From assembly GCA_010015675.1 (NCBI GenBank), contig ML976988.1:1024780-1088779 (forward strand): DNA of 64,000 nucleotides. Reading direction: 5' to 3'. A program made the position numbers and the translations under genes. The stretch is from Byssothecium circinans. Lineage: Eukaryota; Ascomycota; Dothideomycetes; Pleosporales; Massarinaceae. A model generated the notes under the pieces. The model was given only the letters and a program-made list of their open reading frames with translations, was not told the origin of the DNA and searched no databases. Numbering within the stretch: position 1 is the stretch's first letter; each line of letters begins with the position of its first letter. Positions 34,128 through 46,106 of the stretch are shown here, in pieces.

Positions 34128-34796
34128 ATGACAGCCCCAGCCCCCTACAAACACCGCCCCTATACTCCCTCCGGAACCAATGAAACATTCTACTTCGCCT
34201 ACGGCTCCAATTTGTCCCCAACCCAAATGAAAATCCGCTGCGCATCCGCACCTTTACGTTCTTCTAACCCTATCAGCATCGCATGACTCCGGGGCTGGAA
34301 ATGGTACATTGATAAACGCGGCTGTGCCAACATCTCCAAATCAAGCTACGACACAGATGAGGTATGGGGTGTGATCTACGACATGAGCATCGAGGACGAG
34401 AAAATATTGGACGGATATGAAGGCGTAGATGGGGCTGCGCGGGAAACGGGTTTGGAAGAAAGACCGACTGAGCAGGGAGAGGGTCGACATAATAAGCTGT
34501 ATCTAGAGGTGGAAATTGAGGAATGGAAGTCGAGAACATGGCAAGAAAAATTGGGGAGCATGAGGAAGCGAGTGAAAGTACTTGTGTATCCGGATGAATA
34601 TCGCCCGGAGCGAGGCACAATTCGTCAGAATTACATAGGCCGGATGAACAGAGCAATTCGAGAGGCTGTAGCATTGGGTTTGAGCGAAGAATGGGTGGAG
34701 AGAGTGGTACGCCCCTGGGTACCAGAAGGAATTGAAGCGCCGGAGGGGTATGTGGGTGAGAAGGACAAACAGTTGATTGAAAACACGACGAGATGA
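34128..34796 (+). pseudogene. Gamma-glutamylcyclotransferase-like gene with an in-frame TGA
   Basis: From the ATG at 34128 the frame encodes TFYFAYGSNLS-type sequence (here ETFYFAYGSNLSPTQMKIRC), the substrate-binding signature of the gamma-glutamylcyclotransferase/AIG2-like fold. At 34284-34286 a TGA interrupts it; the same frame continues without shift as LRGWKWYIDKRG and DEVWGVIYDMSIEDEKILD, with PDEYRPERG...YIGRMNRAI in the C-terminal part, to 34796. The whole would be 222 residues, a normal length. Relatives have a basic or small residue at the stop, so a CGA-to-TGA change is the simplest cause. No intron can remove the TGA while keeping the flanking motifs. The rest of the frame is intact, so the event is recent, or the stop is read through. 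The enzyme family acts in glutathione breakdown. Confidence 0.72.
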
Positions 34797-35411
34797 CAAT
34801 TTTTCGAGCTTCAGTGACTCAAGAAACAAGTTAGTGGCTAGCTATATTTCACAGACCCTTCTTAGGCAACGATATCTCATCAGTTTACCCCTGTTTCTGT
34901 ACTCTATCAGGGTCCCTGAAATTCGGCTTGTCACTCATCAGCCACTCTGACACAAACTTAGCTGGGAAGCTGTACCCGGAATACTATTGAATCTTGACGA
35001 TGCAGAGTCTCTGGAATTTTGCCAACAACGGACCTGTTCCCATTTGTGGGCGGCGTTATTGAACGAAATCAGCGCAACTGGAAGCCACACAAGTGGAAGT
35101 GTAGCTTCGATGTTGAATGCAAGATGGACGATGATCCGTTCATCGACAAATATGGCCTCTAGGTAATCCAAGTAGCAAGATGTGAGCAATGCGGTTCGAA
35201 AGGACCTGTTGCGCTTACAAGGAGTCGCGATGCCTTTGGAGTCGCTGCGGCGAGGGCCGGCGGTTTATCCGAATTTCTTGGCAGCGGGGTGCGCTAATGT
35301 GAACGAAGAATGGCGCCAAAGAAAAGTTCCCTCAATCTTTGATGTGCGCAACTTTTCACTACTACGACCAGCGCGATTCCTGCACGTTTGCTGATTTTCA
35401 ACAATCCCACG
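34797..35411. other. Intergenic, upstream of DBP9
   Basis: 615 bases, with the DBP9 promoter in the right part. No gene or repeat recognised. Confidence 0.5.
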
Positions 35412-37286
35412 ATGCCGAAAAGAAAGTTGAATGAGAGAGACGTACCAGAGGCTTCCGAACGGTCCTCTCCTATCCCCGAAGTCTCTAAAGTCACCTCCAA
35501 ACCCTCCGAGCCACTCAGCTCCGCCGAACCCACCTTCTCTTCACTAAACCTAGAGCCTCGTCTTCTGAGAGGTATACGAGATCAAAAATGGTCGTCACCT
35601 ACACTTGTCCAAAAAGAAGCCATCCCACTAGCGCTCGAGGGCAAAGATATTCTCGCAAGATCAGGAACGGGCACAGGCAAGACGGCGGCATACATTCTAC
35701 CCATACTTCACCATACGCTCCGCCGCAAAGACAAACGCGTCACATCCTCGCTCATCCTCGTACCGACGAAAGAGCTCGCCGGCCAAGTCACTAAGCTTGC
35801 GCAATCCCTCGCCGCATACTGCGGGCAGGAATGCGTTGTTCAGAATTTGGCTGGGAAAGAGTCAGAGGTGGTGCAGAAGGCTAAGCTTGCCGAGTTTCCT
35901 GACATTGTTGTCGCAACACCAGCGCGAGCGGCGGCGAATATGAACAATGGCGCGTTGTCGCTAAAAGGCCTGGCGCATCTGGTTGTGGACGAGGGTGACC
36001 TAGTCATGGGCTACGGCTTCAAGGAGGATCTCGATTACATTTCCCAAAACATGCCAAAGGGCGTCCAGATCTTCCTCATGAGCGCCACACTTAGCACCGA
36101 TCTGGATGCTGTCAAGGGCCTCTTCTGCCGCGACCCCGTCGTCCTGAACCTAGACGATTTAGAGAAGGGCTCGCAGCTAGTGCGCCAATACGTGCTGCCC
36201 TGTGCAGAGGAGGAGAAGTTTCTGATTCTCTATGCGATTTTCATGCTCAAATTGATCACGGGCAAGAGTATCATTTTCGTGGGCGATGTCGATCGGTCGT
36301 ATCGGGTCAAGCTATTCCTCGAGCAGTTTGGGATCAAAAGCTGCGTCCTCAACAGCGAGCTGCCCCTCGCATCGCGGTTACACATCGTGGAAGAGTTCAA
36401 CAAGAATATCTACAACATCCTCATTGCCTCGGACGAGACAGAGCTCATGGGCTCGATGAAGAAGGACGACGAGAAGCGCCCGAAGAAGAGAGCCAAGACC
36501 GAGAAAGGCAAGTCAGATTCAGGTGTTTCGCGAGGCATCGACTTCCGCAATGTTTCGTGTGTCCTCAATTTCGATCTACCTGCAACTTATAAAGGCTACT
36601 TCCATCGCATTGGACGGACAGCACGTGCCGGCAAGAGCGGAACAGCCATCTCCTTCGTCATTCCGAAAGAAAAGTATCGGAAACACAAGCCGACGACCTT
36701 CGCTGGCGCAGAGAATGACGAAGAAGTACTTAAGAAGATACAGAAGCATCAAAAGGAAGGACAGAAAATTGAGGATTGGAAGTTCGACATGAAGAAGTTG
36801 GAGCCGTTCAGATACCGATTTGCGGATGCGCTGAGGCATGTGACAAAGCTCGCTGTCCGAGAAGCGCGGATTAAGGAAATCAGGATGGAGTTAGCCAAAA
36901 GCAACAAGCTGAGTAGATACGTATGTCATGCCGACCGCTCCTTGATGTCTCAGTATTAACAGCGCCGCAGTTTGAAGAGCATCCTGACGAGCTTGCCCAC
37001 TTGAAGCACGATCAAAACCTCAACCACCCAGCGAGGATTCAACCTCATCTCAAACACGGTAAGCTTCATCGCGTTCGATTATTCAGATTGTCCGCTTACG
37101 TATCATGTAGTTCCCGACTATCTGCTCCCTGGTGGCAGGAAGCCCCAAGATATTGGCTTTGTGAGCATGGACAAGCCGAAGACTCCAAGATTTGTCAAAC
37201 GGAAGGGGAAGAAGGTGGTGAGGGGGCGCAATGGCAAGATCGATCCGCTGAAGACATTCAATGCGAGAGGAAGGGGGAAGAAATGA
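35412..37286 (+). CDS. DBP9: ATP-dependent RNA helicase DBP9 (DEAD-box, ribosome biogenesis)
   Basis: Exons 35412-36920, 36971-37058 and 37111-37286 (introns 50 and 52 bp) give 590 residues, the usual DBP9 length. Helicase core: Q-motif near WSSPTLVQKEAIP, motif I SGTGTGKT (84-91), PTKEL (119-122), TPAR, motif II reading DEGD at 193-196 instead of DEAD, SAT, and HRIGRTARAG as motif VI. A charged insertion rich in Lys (KKDDEKRPKKRAKTEKGKSD) interrupts the second RecA domain, as in other DBP9 proteins. The C-terminus is strongly basic (RFVKRKGKKVVRGRNGK). DBP9 works in the nucleolus on 27S rRNA processing for the 60S subunit. The MPKRKLNERD start is the most plausible; in-frame sequence upstream has no ATG. 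Convergent with the BTB gene at 37533. Confidence 0.93.
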
Positions 37287-37532
37287 TCTAAGAGGATTGA
37301 GACTTCTATTGCACGAAAGTAGTTGCACAAGAATACTCATCTGCAAACCGGAGACTCAAGCTCTTGTGGAAATGAGCCGCTGTGATGCGCAACTCGTGGA
37401 GTGCCCCCCCTTTGGCTGGACCCACTGCCGCGCATCCACTGATCCACTGATCCAGGCGTGCTCGCCTTCCAACTCCCTTTCCTCACCACTTCCCATCTCT
37501 CACCACCTGATTGTCCTCCTACCCATTTTCTC

Positions 37533-38818
37533 CTACGGACAGCATATACACCCATCCATATCCTTCACGTCCCTCCTCACCATAGCACGCGTCCACCAAG
37601 CAGTCCAGCAGCTCCCACAATACCACGTAACCCACTGGCTCGCCGATTGCCTCTTCAGCCTCTTCGACACCCGTTGAGACCGATCACAGCACGGACACTC
37701 TTCCAGTCTCTCCGCTTTCGTTCTCATACCCTCGCACGCCCACTTCTCATTGCAAGCTTGACACTGCCATATCACGAGGCTGACACCAGTTACGGCTTCG
37801 ATGAGCACGGGCATGTCGAGCAGGGGACGTCGGACGATATCGCACTCATTGCAGAGGAGGCTGGGAGGTTCGGAACCAGAGGACGATGCATCTGAGGATG
37901 ATGTGTCCGAATATAAAGCATCTTCGAGGCTGTGGGGCACGAGACAGCGGATGCAAGCCTTACCGATAGCAGAAAAAGAGGTAGAGGCAGCAGTGTTCTT
38001 GATCGATGGCCTGTGAATTGCGTAACCGTTTGCGAAAAGCTCCTTCGTAGCCCCCGGCATCAACTCCCTAACCCTTCTCTCCAAAGCCGACTTAACAAGC
38101 TCTTCTTCAATGGTGACGGACATCGTATCCGCAAAGATCCTCGCCTCTTCCAAAGCCGCCTTCCTTAGGATATCATCAATACCCAGATCCGGAAGCTTGT
38201 AGACTAGATTAACGAGATTCGCAATCGTGTCGCCTTCTACGTTCCTCAGTTTCTGAACCTCCTTTGTAAATGCCTCGGCGGCATGCGGTAAGATATCGTT
38301 GACGCCGTACCGCTTGCCGATCAGGTAGAGGTAGATGTTGCCGATGCATTGGCTTTCAGGACCGTATTGGTCTAACTGGTGCGTGGGATACTGGCCCGTG
38401 TAGCAGAATTCAAGGAGGGCGCGGAACCCTTTCCATGGAGCGCATTCATCATCGGTATGACGGTCGGGCGGATGACTACTACCACAGGGTTTCAATTGGC
38501 TGCGTTCGAAAAGTTTGAGTACTGAAGGCGATATACCGGGGTCGGCGATGATGCCTGGAGTGCCGGGAACGTGATGTTGGCTGAACCAAGTCGATTTGAA
38601 GCGGAGCGCTGCAGAGTGGACTTTGATGGTGTGCTTGTTTGCGTAGTGGAGTATTGTATCGGAGAAGATGCCCGTTTTGAAGGCTCTGGTTTTGTGTTAG
38701 TGGTGGACCCAAAGTATTATTGAGCGGGCTAGGACTTTGGACAAATGGCTGGACGCGAAAATTCCTTGAGGTATGCTACGGTGACTTACACGGCGAAGAA
38801 GTCTTGCGAGGCTGTCAT
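37533..38818 (-). CDS. BTB/POZ protein with a cysteine-rich C-terminal tail
   Basis: Exon 1 (38818-38790) encodes MTASQDFFAV; a 104-bp intron joins it in phase 2 to exon 2 (38685-37533), giving 384 residues. The BTB fold begins right after the splice (FKTGIFSDTILHYANKHTIK, VHSAALRFKSTWF) and continues with FRALLEFCYTGQYP and NIYLYLIGKRYGVNDI. The C-terminal half contains several CxxC pairs (CIRC, CNEC, CQAC, CPCC, ending CICC), which suggests zinc binding. The class is common in dothideomycetes and its role is unknown. A related, shorter gene lies next door on the same strand. It ends 246 bases from the end of DBP9, convergently. Confidence 0.82.
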
Positions 38819-39883
38819 GTTGCTGTCTTGCTGCGGTGGAGACATTTAGACGTGGTGCGGTTGCTATTGATTGCAGTTATGGGTTTAAAGTAGAGCGGAC
38901 GGGAAAGGGCTGTGTAAGTCGTACGGTTGCGCTGATGAGTTGAGTTTGAAGTGAGAGAAATGGGACACTTAGGAGCGTAAGATTAGATAACACTCCTAAG
39001 TCTGTCGTGATATGTTTGTATGAAGAGAAGAAGTAAGGGAATCTGGAAATGGAATTGAATAGTCTGAAAAAAGCCAGCCAGGATGAAATTGGTTCAGATC
39101 AGTTGATTGACTTACGTCGTGGTAACTACAAAAATGAGCTCAAGTTACACTACATAGTATATAAGAGTCAAAGAGTGCGCTTTAGTTTCCTCATTCTTCA
39201 TCACTCAGTGAGCAGGGGCGTATAAGATTTGGTTTAGAGTTGTTGAAGTAAATAAGTTGAAGAGTCATATGACTGAACGGACAATTTAAATGTTTCTTTA
39301 CGGTCTAATTGTTAGTCACCTCTAAAAACGTAATACTATAGTTTTCTTTTTCATTCATATTCTGCTCGCTGGAGTAAACATTCAACTTAGTTTAGGGGTT
39401 TTTAAGTTTCAGCTAGGCGAATCGCACTGCTCAAAATATTCCTTACGGTTGTGTGTAACTCCCTTTTTGGCTGATAGGGTAACGATATTGTGTTATATTA
39501 GATTAAATGGCAAAAAAATGGGCTAGGAGTTGTCCAATGCGCGTTATGGTTAACTATGAAAGAATTAAGAAAGGTGAGAGACGCTTGGAACGAAATAAAC
39601 AATAGACAAATTCATAGGGAAAGCACAATTCAATTCATCAATTTCTATTTAAACTTCTCTCAGCCCATGAAGAGCCTGGGAAGTATAGATGGGAAAGCCA
39701 TGGGCTTTCACACCACGCATCCAAGATGTTGAGACGCCCAATCCAACCTATCCAAACCCATGATCATGCTTGCATCCTGTGAAAGAGGACTGCAAGAGCC
39801 TCCAACCCTTCTATGAACCGCGCGTAATGGTGTCGTCTGCAAGGTGGTATAGCTTCCGCGTATTCGGATCGTGCTTCTAGCCT
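38819..39883. other. AT-rich intergenic region
   Basis: About 1.07 kb between two same-strand BTB genes. No gene; from about 39050 to 39650 it is clearly AT-rich. Confidence 0.5.
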
Positions 39884-40760
39884 TCACGGGCAGCGTGGGC
39901 AAGGTCGATCCTTGTTTTTCGACGAGACTTTGATCGGATATTCGCATTTGAAGACAGCCTTGCGGAGGTTGCATGTCCAACAATGTAGGAGAGTGATCGA
40001 TCCATCTGGGCCGATAGAAAGTGGGAGCTCTGCTGCAGCACTCGGCACCGCTTTCACTAGCCTCTCGTAGTCTTCAGTCCGGATAAGACTTGCAGCGTAG
40101 GCATGTAGTTGCTTAAGGGTTTTGTCACGCAGGAGGGATAGAGTAAAGTTAGTGAACACCGGATCGTGCATAATATCCATGAGAAGGTTGGCAACAGAGA
40201 ACAGCGTTTTTTCGTCGGGAGTTTGGCTGGCGATTGTGATGATGCTCTCCAATTGTCCGCTCGCAAAATCATGTAGACCTTCCACTGAGCGAGAAAAATC
40301 TGATTTCGGAACGTCGAGGTGATGTTTGGCCTCTTCAAGTCGTGACTTTGAAGTGGTGGTATAGGATCCGGTATAGCAGAATGATAGCGAGGATTTGAAT
40401 GCTTCAACGCTTCCGAGCCTCACCATTAGCACCATCTGTTCAATATTAGAGATATAGAGACTTAATGTGTTTAAAGTCATACTTGGACAGTACATACCTC
40501 TTGCTTCGCTGTGTCGATCGTGAACAAACATTTTGTCCAATTCGTTTTCTGAGCTAGAATCGTGGTGTGCGCTTTGAACTTGTGCTTCTTGTCGAGGACG
40601 ATGGTGATATCAGAGAACATGCCAGTCTCGAGAAGCCTTTAGTCTTTGTATCAGCTGTGACCTCGCTATTTCCTGGGTTTCGCACTTACTCGGCGTAGAA
40701 TTTGGAAGATCCGGTCTTCACCTTGCTCTCAGCGACAGCGATCTTGGCGTTAGAGGTCAT
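39884..40760 (-). CDS. BTB/POZ domain protein, short form
   Basis: Exons 40760-40690, 40636-40498 and 40435-39884 (introns 53 and 62 bp; donors GTAAGT and GTATGT) give 253 residues. The BTB core is visible: LETGMFSDITIVLDKKHKFK, AHTTILAQKTNW, then after the second splice MVRLGSVEAFKSSLSFCYTG. The rest is helical and ends in a compact cysteine cluster (CWTC ... C ... CPRCP). The overall plan, with a short first exon, an intron placed just before the BTB domain and a Cys tail ending in CP, matches the neighbour at 37533-38818, so the two are probably old tandem duplicates. No DNA-binding or Kelch repeats are present. Confidence 0.8.
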
Positions 40761-43700
40761 CGTTGATTAAGCCGTGACTATGCTATGGGACATAGATATG
40801 TAGTTCGCTTTGTCCAAATGTCCTTTGGTCTGGAAAGGGTTGTCAAGAGAGAAATTCAAGAGCAGTAATTAGAGCTTTATAGGGCTTTGCGTAAGGCTGG
40901 AGAGACGAGCTCCTTGCTAACCCACGGGTAGCGAGAGGATACGGAGTAAGAGAAGTGAGAGTGAAAGTCAAGGCGGAGGGTCTCACTTGTGAAGTGATAG
41001 GATCGGTCCAAACGTACATCGATTCCAAGTATGCCACTGAAGCCATGTGGAGAGATGAGTCCGATACGGCAAATTAAAAAAAAAGGATGGAGCTCGCGCA
41101 TTGAGCCCTATCATATATCATCGATAAGTTCCCGCAAGAGAGAGGAAAAGACCGTACCTGGTAGAAACCGCTCCTGCCAAGCTAAATTTCAAACAGTGTC
41201 TTTAATCAGGCCTATCTTTGAGTTACCTGAATTGCTCTTTCCTTTCCAAGTCTTGGTGATGTCACGGCCATACCCTCTCACTGTGTGTATCTCCCCGTCA
41301 ACAACCCGAATATTGCCTGTATATCACATGTTGTACTTGTAATTCCCACAATTTGCGGTACGTGGATAATTTCGGGGAACATCCCTCACGGCATCGCCGA
41401 TTGTTACCCCCTTATCTTACGCCTCCTATCCTAAAACAAAAAGAGCAAATCGTAAGCCTCCATATACCTCCCTACTCACAATTCTTTACGGAATTCCTCT
41501 GACATATTTCTCTCTTGATTAGTATGCTCCAGGGATGGGTCTAGTTAAGGATTAACTTAACAACATAATATTGGTAAGCCAGTCATGAAGAAACGCGAGA
41601 AAAACGGCGTATAGAGGGCTCTGTACTCTATCATAGGGGTTTATAGGGTGAGGTGCAAAGATTACTTATCAGGAGGATTCGGAGGGCGTCCATCGCTATT
41701 CAGACGTTCGGAATACACTAAATGTATACATTATAGAGTGTTAATAGCACGGAACTAATCAAGGGAACACGGTACCACCCCGAGAGAGTTACCATATCGC
41801 CTTCCAAACGTCACAAAGCCAATTCGCAAGCCTTTTTCAATTGTATATTACAGCGTTGAACTTTATCTCACTGACAAAGGATCCGTCTCCGCTTCACGTG
41901 CGTCCACTTCCCAAGTTCATCCACCATCGACCCCTCACCAAAACCACCCAACCACACATCGATCGATAGCAGCGCGATAACTTCGGAGTACTCATCGCTC
42001 TGCAGCTTTGCCTTTGCCATTATTTACTGCAGCCGACTTCGTTTTCTGCTCTCACCATCTCCTATGATGCAAAAAGCAAGCGACGAAGAAGATAGATACT
42101 GAAGTTACTAACCATACAAAGTGAAAGATATATAAGGAACTGAAAGCTGACATGGTAATTCGTGTCTGAGGACTGTTGATAGGAAATGCCATGGATGGGT
42201 TGATAGGTACCATCGAAGTGTTTAGGTTCATTAATCTAGATGAAATCACCACTACGACGAACAGCTAGTCATTATGGTGCCCAGATAAGAAAACCTAGCT
42301 CTTGTAGGCTTAGTGGAAAAGGTTTTCGGGAAATAGAAAGGGATAACAAGGGTTTCTTTTGTGTTGATGTGCTAGTAGAGAGGAAGCGCTGTGACGCGTT
42401 GAGATGTCCGAATCAGCATGGGTCATAACGAGGAAATAGAGACAGCGAAACGAGACGAACAAAGGATGAAGTATAGCTCGTCTTCTTGTTGGTAGGGCAA
42501 CGTCGTGGAGCCGCGGAGCACACAGTGGCTCTTCCTGCCAGCGACTCCCTGTCCACCTCACCCCACCATCACAACAAGCCATGAGTTCCTACTCGCACGC
42601 AACCCTACCTCTAAAGCTAACGCACACGGCTATCATCGTTCGCATGTGGTACGCTAAACCAACCAATCGTAACAGCTCACTGTTAGTCTACCCAACAATG
42701 CCAAGACGCACAGAAGTGTAAAAAAGCGTCAACCCAACCCTCGGAATCTCAAAAAGCGCAATGACGGACAGCACCGGCGTTCCTCCGAGTACCCCGCACA
42801 CGTACAAAACATAGCGTTGCTTTTGTTCGACTCTGATCCTTTGGGCATCCATCCACGAAGCTCGGGTTCCCGGCCGCGGGCCCTCGCGCACCGAAGCGCA
42901 AATCTTGCGAGCAAACCTACGAGCCGTGCCGACGCCAATCACCTTCCCGTCTGAAAGTGTTTCAGCGTGTGACACATGCGCTGTGATAGTAGGGAGATAC
43001 GTGAAGAAAAAACTTTTCTCGGTGTTGGTGTTGGGTAGACCGTTAGGGTATCTGTAAGAGCCCTAAATAACCGCCCGTGTGGGTCTACGTTGGGCTGAAT
43101 GCACTGCAAATCACGCAGCAAGTGGAGACTGGGCAGCGATGAGAGCCTCAACCCGTGCCCCTGGTACCCAAGCAAGCCGTTTGGTTGTTCCTTCGGGCAG
43201 CGAAGTGGGCAGAAAACGTGGTGTAGATGGGTAGAGGGACCGGGAGGGTGAGTCACTGTTTGGGTATTAGGAGGGTCTAGCAGGAGGAGCAAAGGAGAAA
43301 ACGGGGGTATTGATGAGGTCAGATTGAAAACGAGAGTATGAAAAGGAGAGAAAAAGGAAGGAAGGCGCGCGCCAGTCCCACCCGTTCGCTGGATTTGACA
43401 TGGGTGCTTAGCCTTTGATGTCCCCGCGTAAGTTTATGGGTCGCTCCACTACCTTCGGCCTGAGATATCTCCTTCTCGTATTTGTTGAACTGGCCCTCTC
43501 AATAGGAATTTGATAGCTCTTTTACACAACCGAGGTCTCGAAAGCCCTCCGATCGCTATGTGCCAAAATCAACCCATTTCGGAGATCGTGTCGAAACAAT
43601 TCTGACAAAACGGAGATGTTCGTTGTTGAGGCTAGTGTAATCGCGAGATCGTACTATACTGCGGAAGCACTGACGTTGATAATGCCACTGTAGCACGAAA

Positions 43701-46106
43701 TGCCGACATCGCATCGCATGGCAAGATCTCAGAGAGGCTTCAAGCCATCGATCTAGATCATGCAGGGCGTCGCAGCCACTTAAGTGAGCGTTTGATACTG
43801 AAAATGGGTCGAGGTCAATTCAAACGTGAATTGGATCGGTCCGCGAGACACTGGACCTCGGGAAGCATCCTGTGCTTTGCAAACGTAAATCGACCATCGG
43901 CAGTCGCTGCATAGGGCGGGGAGAACGGGATGCCAAGGTGGAGTTTGATTGTGCAACTCCGACGATGGACCTGGTAGTTGGATTGAATCTCTGCAATATG
44001 TTCTGTAAATGGAAGTGGGAGAATTTCTGGAGTTACACCAAGGCAGATACTACACATGCAGAGAAAGACCTAGCTCTCTGCCAGGAAATCCCGGAGAGCC
44101 ACAGTGGTACAGCAGCCTGACATCGATAGCACGAGGAAACTGAGGGTGTGGGAGTATTGGATGAGAGTGCGTAGAACTTCAATTGAATGTAGAGATACTG
44201 ACGATCATAGTATCCGTAGAGCTAATACGTCTGTGGCCGAGTGAATGTTGGTCGCTAGAAAAGGAGAGAAGAGTTTAGAGGTAATACCTGTGCCACTTCC
44301 CAAATTCTATCGCCGGAATGTGGCCGCGGCTTCCCTCTCCTGTCAACTTTTCAGCGGCTTCGAAAGACGGGAATATCAATCGTGAGAATTACGTAGTTAC
44401 TGCAGAGATTCCGCTTCACTGTCGTGTTTCGAACACGACCTGTGGGTCGCTTCCGTGCTGTCCGACCTGCTTTTGTTGGGAGTCGACAGATGTCAGACTG
44501 CCGGCAAGACCCTTTTGGCCTCTCTCACCGGTAACGAGGAAAAGTCGGAGGGTGGGTGTACTTGTTACACGGAATACAGGTGTCTTTCCATTGTTGGACT
44601 GTAGTTGGAGTATTCGAGGCTAGCTGGACGGAGGAGCAGTCTGGACGGCTGTGATTTGCGTGGCAAGAGCCAGTCAGACGACATTTGGCGCGTCTACTCG
44701 TCTTGGTGGCAGCACGCATATATTCTGTCTAGCGCTGCGAGATTAACGAGGAGTGCGGGTGGCCGTCACGGTGTTCCTGCATTGGCAAGTGGATTCGAAG
44801 CCAACTGACGTGGCTGACTTGGGAGAGGGCAAGCTGACGCGCACGCCCACGATGCCAATCAAGTAGGATTGTGAGATCCGCGAGGGAAAAGCAATGAGGT
44901 TGTCGTACTAGGATCAGGCAAGACGCAGAGGTCCCATATATAGTTGACGTTGGCCATGGCAGATGTGAGATGATGAGGTAAGACCATGTGTAGAAAAATA
45001 ACGACTGCTCCTGACAGGAAGCGTTAGCTGCCGGACGGCCTTAATTTAGTGTGCTGGGCCCGATAGCCTGCAGTAGGTGTTCAGGTGGCTTCGTACAGTA
45101 GGTGGTAATATTAGAAAGCGGTGAGCGGTGAGAACCATCGCAGCGAAGTGGCGGGTAGAGCCGGAAGTGCGGGCTGCAGCTCGAGCGAGGTTTCATGTGT
45201 GCAGATTCACTGCAGAACAAGCGCGGGGCAGAGGGAGAGGCAGAGGATGATGACCATACAAGGCGTCCAGTCACCCACCGTCGAGACGTGGGCGAGTGTT
45301 GTGCATGCATTATACGCATTACGGGGCGAGCCAACCAAGAACTTTGAGAGGAAAGCGAGCGTCGGGGTCAGCGGATGGTGATTGATCAGTCCGCGCATAC
45401 GAGAGCACCGGCAATTAGGTTGGATATAGTAGCCCATATGGGCGTCAACCAGCCATACGCCTTCGATCGCCATCGTTCTCTCGCGCCGGACCAGCTGCAT
45501 TATTTCTGCGAGGTTGCTGCGGAGTCACCCATAGCCGAATCCTCTAGAACACACCAATTGCGTCCCGTGAGCCGTCTTCAAGGCAGAAGCACCAAAGAAG
45601 AGAGGAGCAAGAAGACGGGCGCAACGCCATCAGCCCGTGACGAATGGCCTACGGGGGACAGACGGGAGGCAGTTGAGCAGTGCGATCGTTGGGCTCCAAC
45701 TCCATAAGCAGCAGCACACTTTTAGCCTTAGCATGCAAGTGCAACCTTGCGCATGGCCCCTGTCGTATTTTAATCGAAAAAATACCCTCTCCCAGTTCTT
45801 AATTTATTCGAAAAAATACTCCCCCAGCTCCGGCCCATCGTCATCCTCAGCCGTCCGTCTTTGCTCCTTCCCGCCAAACCCCTCGGACCTCCATCACCGC
45901 ACTCTTCCCTCTCCCCAGACCTTCATATCCTATGTCGACGCCCTCGCTTTCGCCCATCCATATTGTTGACGCTCGAAGGGTACGACGCTATCGATAATCG
46001 CATCGCATCGCATTGCATCGCCGCCTAAAGGGCGTTCGCCCGCCATCTCACGGTATTCCACCAAGAGCAACCACCGCAGCCTCGACGGCTCCCCACGAAA
46101 GCGACA
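40761..46106. other. Large gene-poor region
   Basis: About 5.3 kb without a supported gene. One candidate exon lies on the minus strand at about 43064-42688: it follows a good acceptor (CTCTTACAG), is open for some 120 codons, contains a hydrophobic C-terminal stretch (RYVLYVCGVLGGTPVLSVIA) and ends at TAG. It has no ATG of its own and no recognised partner exon. Nothing else is recognised from 41000 to 42600 (partly AT-rich) or 43300 to 45700. The last 350 bases are the leader of the next gene and include a short ATCGC repeat. Confidence 0.4.
45997..46022. repeat. Imperfect ATCGC pentanucleotide repeat
   Basis: About five imperfect units of ATCGC/ATTGC, 85 bases before the start codon at 46107, in the probable 5' leader. 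Confidence 0.8.

Noticed and set aside
44429..44447. Near-perfect palindrome GTCGTGTTTCGAACACGAC
   Set aside because: A single short inverted repeat without a neighbouring gene or second copy; no function can be supported.
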